In this document: positions 56,407 to 57,792 of the stretch, piece after piece
Layout: every line of letters starts with the position of its first letter
Position numbering within the stretch: the stretch's first letter is position 1
Assembly (NCBI GenBank): GCA_003278065.1
Contig: QCHE01000008.1
Location: 1-57,792 of the forward strand
Length of the DNA: 57,792 bases
From: Pelagibacteraceae bacterium AG-390-O04
Lineage (GTDB): Bacteria; Pseudomonadota; Alphaproteobacteria; Pelagibacterales; Pelagibacteraceae
Reading direction: 5' to 3'
Translations under genes and position numbers: made by a program
The notes under the pieces: generated by a model
Seen by the model: only the letters and a program-made list of their open reading frames with translations
The model's database searches: none
What the model was told of the DNA's origin: nothing

Positions 56407-56801
56407 TGGAAAGAAAATATTTAGCAAAAATTATAGCAAATGATAATGAAGGTTTACAAATGATATCAGCATGTAGTACAGGCGCAAAAGTAAAAATATC
56501 GGATATAAAATATCTTTCGTCTAATAAAGTCTTTTTATTGTCTATTGAAAGGACTAAAGTTGAAACAAACCAAAAAGATAAAAAAATAAATAGTATTTGT
56601 AGGTTCGATTTTGTTGATAAAGTAAGATCAAAAAATATAGATCAATCAAAACAAGAAATGATTTTAGAATTAATTGGAATAGATTATTTGAAAAATGGCG
56701 ATGATTATGAAATAAATCTATTTTTTAATAATAATGCTCACATAGCTTTGTCTACGGAAGTTATAGAAGTAAAACTAGAAGATCAGAGTGAAATAAAATA
56801 G
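56406..56801 (+). CDS. DUF2948 family protein
   Basis: 131 aa. MERKYLAKIIANDNEGLQMI and VKISDIKYLSSNKVFLLSIE match the alphaproteobacterial DUF2948 pattern (DEEDLAVIS..LQDAVL; a beta-rich domain). It lies between murA and hisD as in most alphaproteobacteria. Function unknown; no catalytic motif is evident. Translationally coupled to murA; hisD starts 2 nt after. Confidence 0.85.
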   Translation: MERKYLAKIIANDNEGLQMISACSTGAKVKISDIKYLSSNKVFLLSIERTKVETNQKDKKINSICRFDFVDKVRSKNIDQSKQEMILELIGIDYLKNGDDYEINLFFNNNAHIALSTEVIEVKLEDQSEIK

Positions 56802-56803
56802 TT

Positions 56804-57792
56804 ATGAAAACATTGAATTCTAAGAATAAAAATTTCGATAAATTATTAGATAGATTAATTTTCCAAAGGAAAAAAAAGATTCGGTCAAATTCAGTTTTAG
56901 TAACTAATATTATCAATGACGTTAAAAAAAATGGTGATAAAGCTATTTTAAAATATGAAAAAAGATTCAATCAAAATAATATAATTATTCCATCTACTAA
57001 ACAGATAAATAAATCAATTAAATCTCTAGATAAAAAAGTGAAAAAATCAATCGATATTGCTTTCAATAGAATTTACAAATTTCATTCTTTGCAAAAATTT
57101 AAAAATATTTCTTATACAGATAAATTAAAAAATAAACTTGAATATAAGTATCTTCCAATTGATTCAGTTGCAATTTATGTCCCAGGTTCTTCCGCTTCAT
57201 ATCCATCAAGTGTTTTAATGAATGCTATTCCAGCAATAGTTGCCGGTGTTAATAGATTAGTTATGGTCAATCCTGGTTATAGGGGTAAACAAAATCCTGC
57301 TGTATTGTATGCAGCTCGTAAATGTAAAATAAAAGAGATCTATTCAATTGGAGGTCCATCTTCTATTGCAGCAGTAGCATATGGAACAAATAAAATTAAA
57401 AAAGTAGATAAAATTGTTGGACCTGGGAATTCACATGTTGCAGCTGCTAAAAAAGAAGTATTTGGTGATGTAGGAATTGAAGGAATGACCGCAGGTCCGT
57501 CTGAGGTTACAGTAGTTTGTGATAAATATTCAAATCCTGAGTGGGTCGCTAGTGACCTTATTGGTCAAGCTGAACACGATAATCTTGCACAATGTATTTT
57601 AATTTCAAAAGATAAAAAGATGATAGAGCATGTTAAAGATGAAATATATAAACAACTAAAAAAAATTCCAAGATCTTCAATTGCAAAAAAGAGTTTAATC
57701 ACAAATGGAATTTTAATTTATGTCAATTCAGACAAGAGAATTGTAGAATTAGTTAATAAAATTGCACCAGAACATTTAGAATTAAATGTTAA
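56804..57792 (+). CDS. hisD: Histidinol dehydrogenase (3' end outside window)
   Basis: About 329 N-terminal residues before the window edge (full proteins are near 430 aa). The motifs DSVAIYVPGSSASYPSSVLM, VNPGYRG, KIVGPGNSHVAAAKKEVFGD, MTAGPSEVTVV and GQAEHDNLAQCIL (metal Gln/His) are those of the NAD-dependent dehydrogenase that makes histidine from histidinol. The usual GIDMIAGPSE reads GIEGMTAGPSE. The frame stays open to the edge with IAPEHLELNV, so it is truncated only by the window. Confidence 0.95.
   Translation, partial: MKTLNSKNKNFDKLLDRLIFQRKKKIRSNSVLVTNIINDVKKNGDKAILKYEKRFNQNNIIIPSTKQINKSIKSLDKKVKKSIDIAFNRIYKFHSLQKFKNISYTDKLKNKLEYKYLPIDSVAIYVPGSSASYPSSVLMNAIPAIVAGVNRLVMVNPGYRGKQNPAVLYAARKCKIKEIYSIGGPSSIAAVAYGTNKIKKVDKIVGPGNSHVAAAKKEVFGDVGIEGMTAGPSEVTVVCDKYSNPEWVASDLIGQAEHDNLAQCILISKDKKMIEHVKDEIYKQLKKIPRSSIAKKSLITNGILIYVNSDKRIVELVNKIAPEHLELNV

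Noticed and set aside
56804-57792. hisD as a broken gene
   Set aside because: The frame is open to the window edge with all motifs intact; truncation is only by the window.

Overview
The window is a compact, very AT-rich bacterial chromosome segment with almost no intergenic space. Gene content and gene order point to an alphaproteobacterium of the SAR11 / Candidatus Pelagibacter type. The evidence is the order murA - DUF2948 - hisD, the RegB-type redox kinase, CobS/CobT beside a J-domain protein and a BolA protein, aroK-aroB, the rpmH-rnpA-yidD-yidC cluster running into argB, and A/T-driven codon use. The organism name is an inference, because no rRNA lies in the window. I see no insertion sequence, prophage, CRISPR array, rRNA or pseudogene.

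Layout: (1) 1-3627, minus strand: a surface-glycan or lipid-sugar cluster (partial methyltransferase, DprE1-like FAD oxidase, DegT aminotransferase, GT2), ending at tRNA-Arg(ACG). (2) 3828-11185: thiolase, a pyruvate dehydrogenase pair (aceE with an N-terminal lipoyl domain, then aceF), a DMT permease and uppP. (3) 11369-17313: glutamate synthase in the order gltD-gltB, preceded by a 10-bp inverted repeat. (4) 17306-27665: an alpha/beta hydrolase, a GT4 glycosyltransferase, and the translation block thrS-infC-rpmI-rplT-pheS-pheT-lepA. (5) 27672-32955: a nucleotide-sugar cluster (rmlC-, RfbH/ColD- and RfbJ-like genes, rmlA, rmlB) and a divergent GT2, bordered by tRNA-Ser(GGA). (6) 33190-41705: gyrB, regB, cobT-cobS-J protein, bolA, aroB-aroK. 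(7) 41763-45905: a small membrane protein, a large exported protein of unknown function, def-fmt-truA. (8) 45885-53300, minus strand: a tightly packed ten-gene run from rpmH through rnpA, yidD, yidC, argB, a HAD nucleotidase, dapD and dapE to a histone-deacetylase-family protein and a SET-domain protein. (9) 53394-57792: a VTT-domain membrane protein, tRNA-Thr(GGT), two small basic proteins, dcd, murA, DUF2948 and the start of hisD.

The least ordinary content is the sugar cluster at 27672-32092. It has dTDP-glucose synthesis enzymes (RmlA, RmlB) next to a DegT-fold enzyme whose PLP lysine is replaced by histidine. That is the signature of 3-dehydratases that make 3-deoxy or 3,6-dideoxy sugars, and here the iron-sulfur cysteine motif of RfbH/AscC is absent. 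With a 3,5-epimerase-family protein and an RfbJ-like reductase, the set resembles the ascarylose/abequose pathway rebuilt on a dTDP carrier. Other points of note are the lipoyl-E1 fusion, the neighbouring SET and HDAC homologues, CobS/CobT without a visible cobalamin pathway, palindromic double -10 elements between divergent genes, and convergent gene ends that nearly all overlap.
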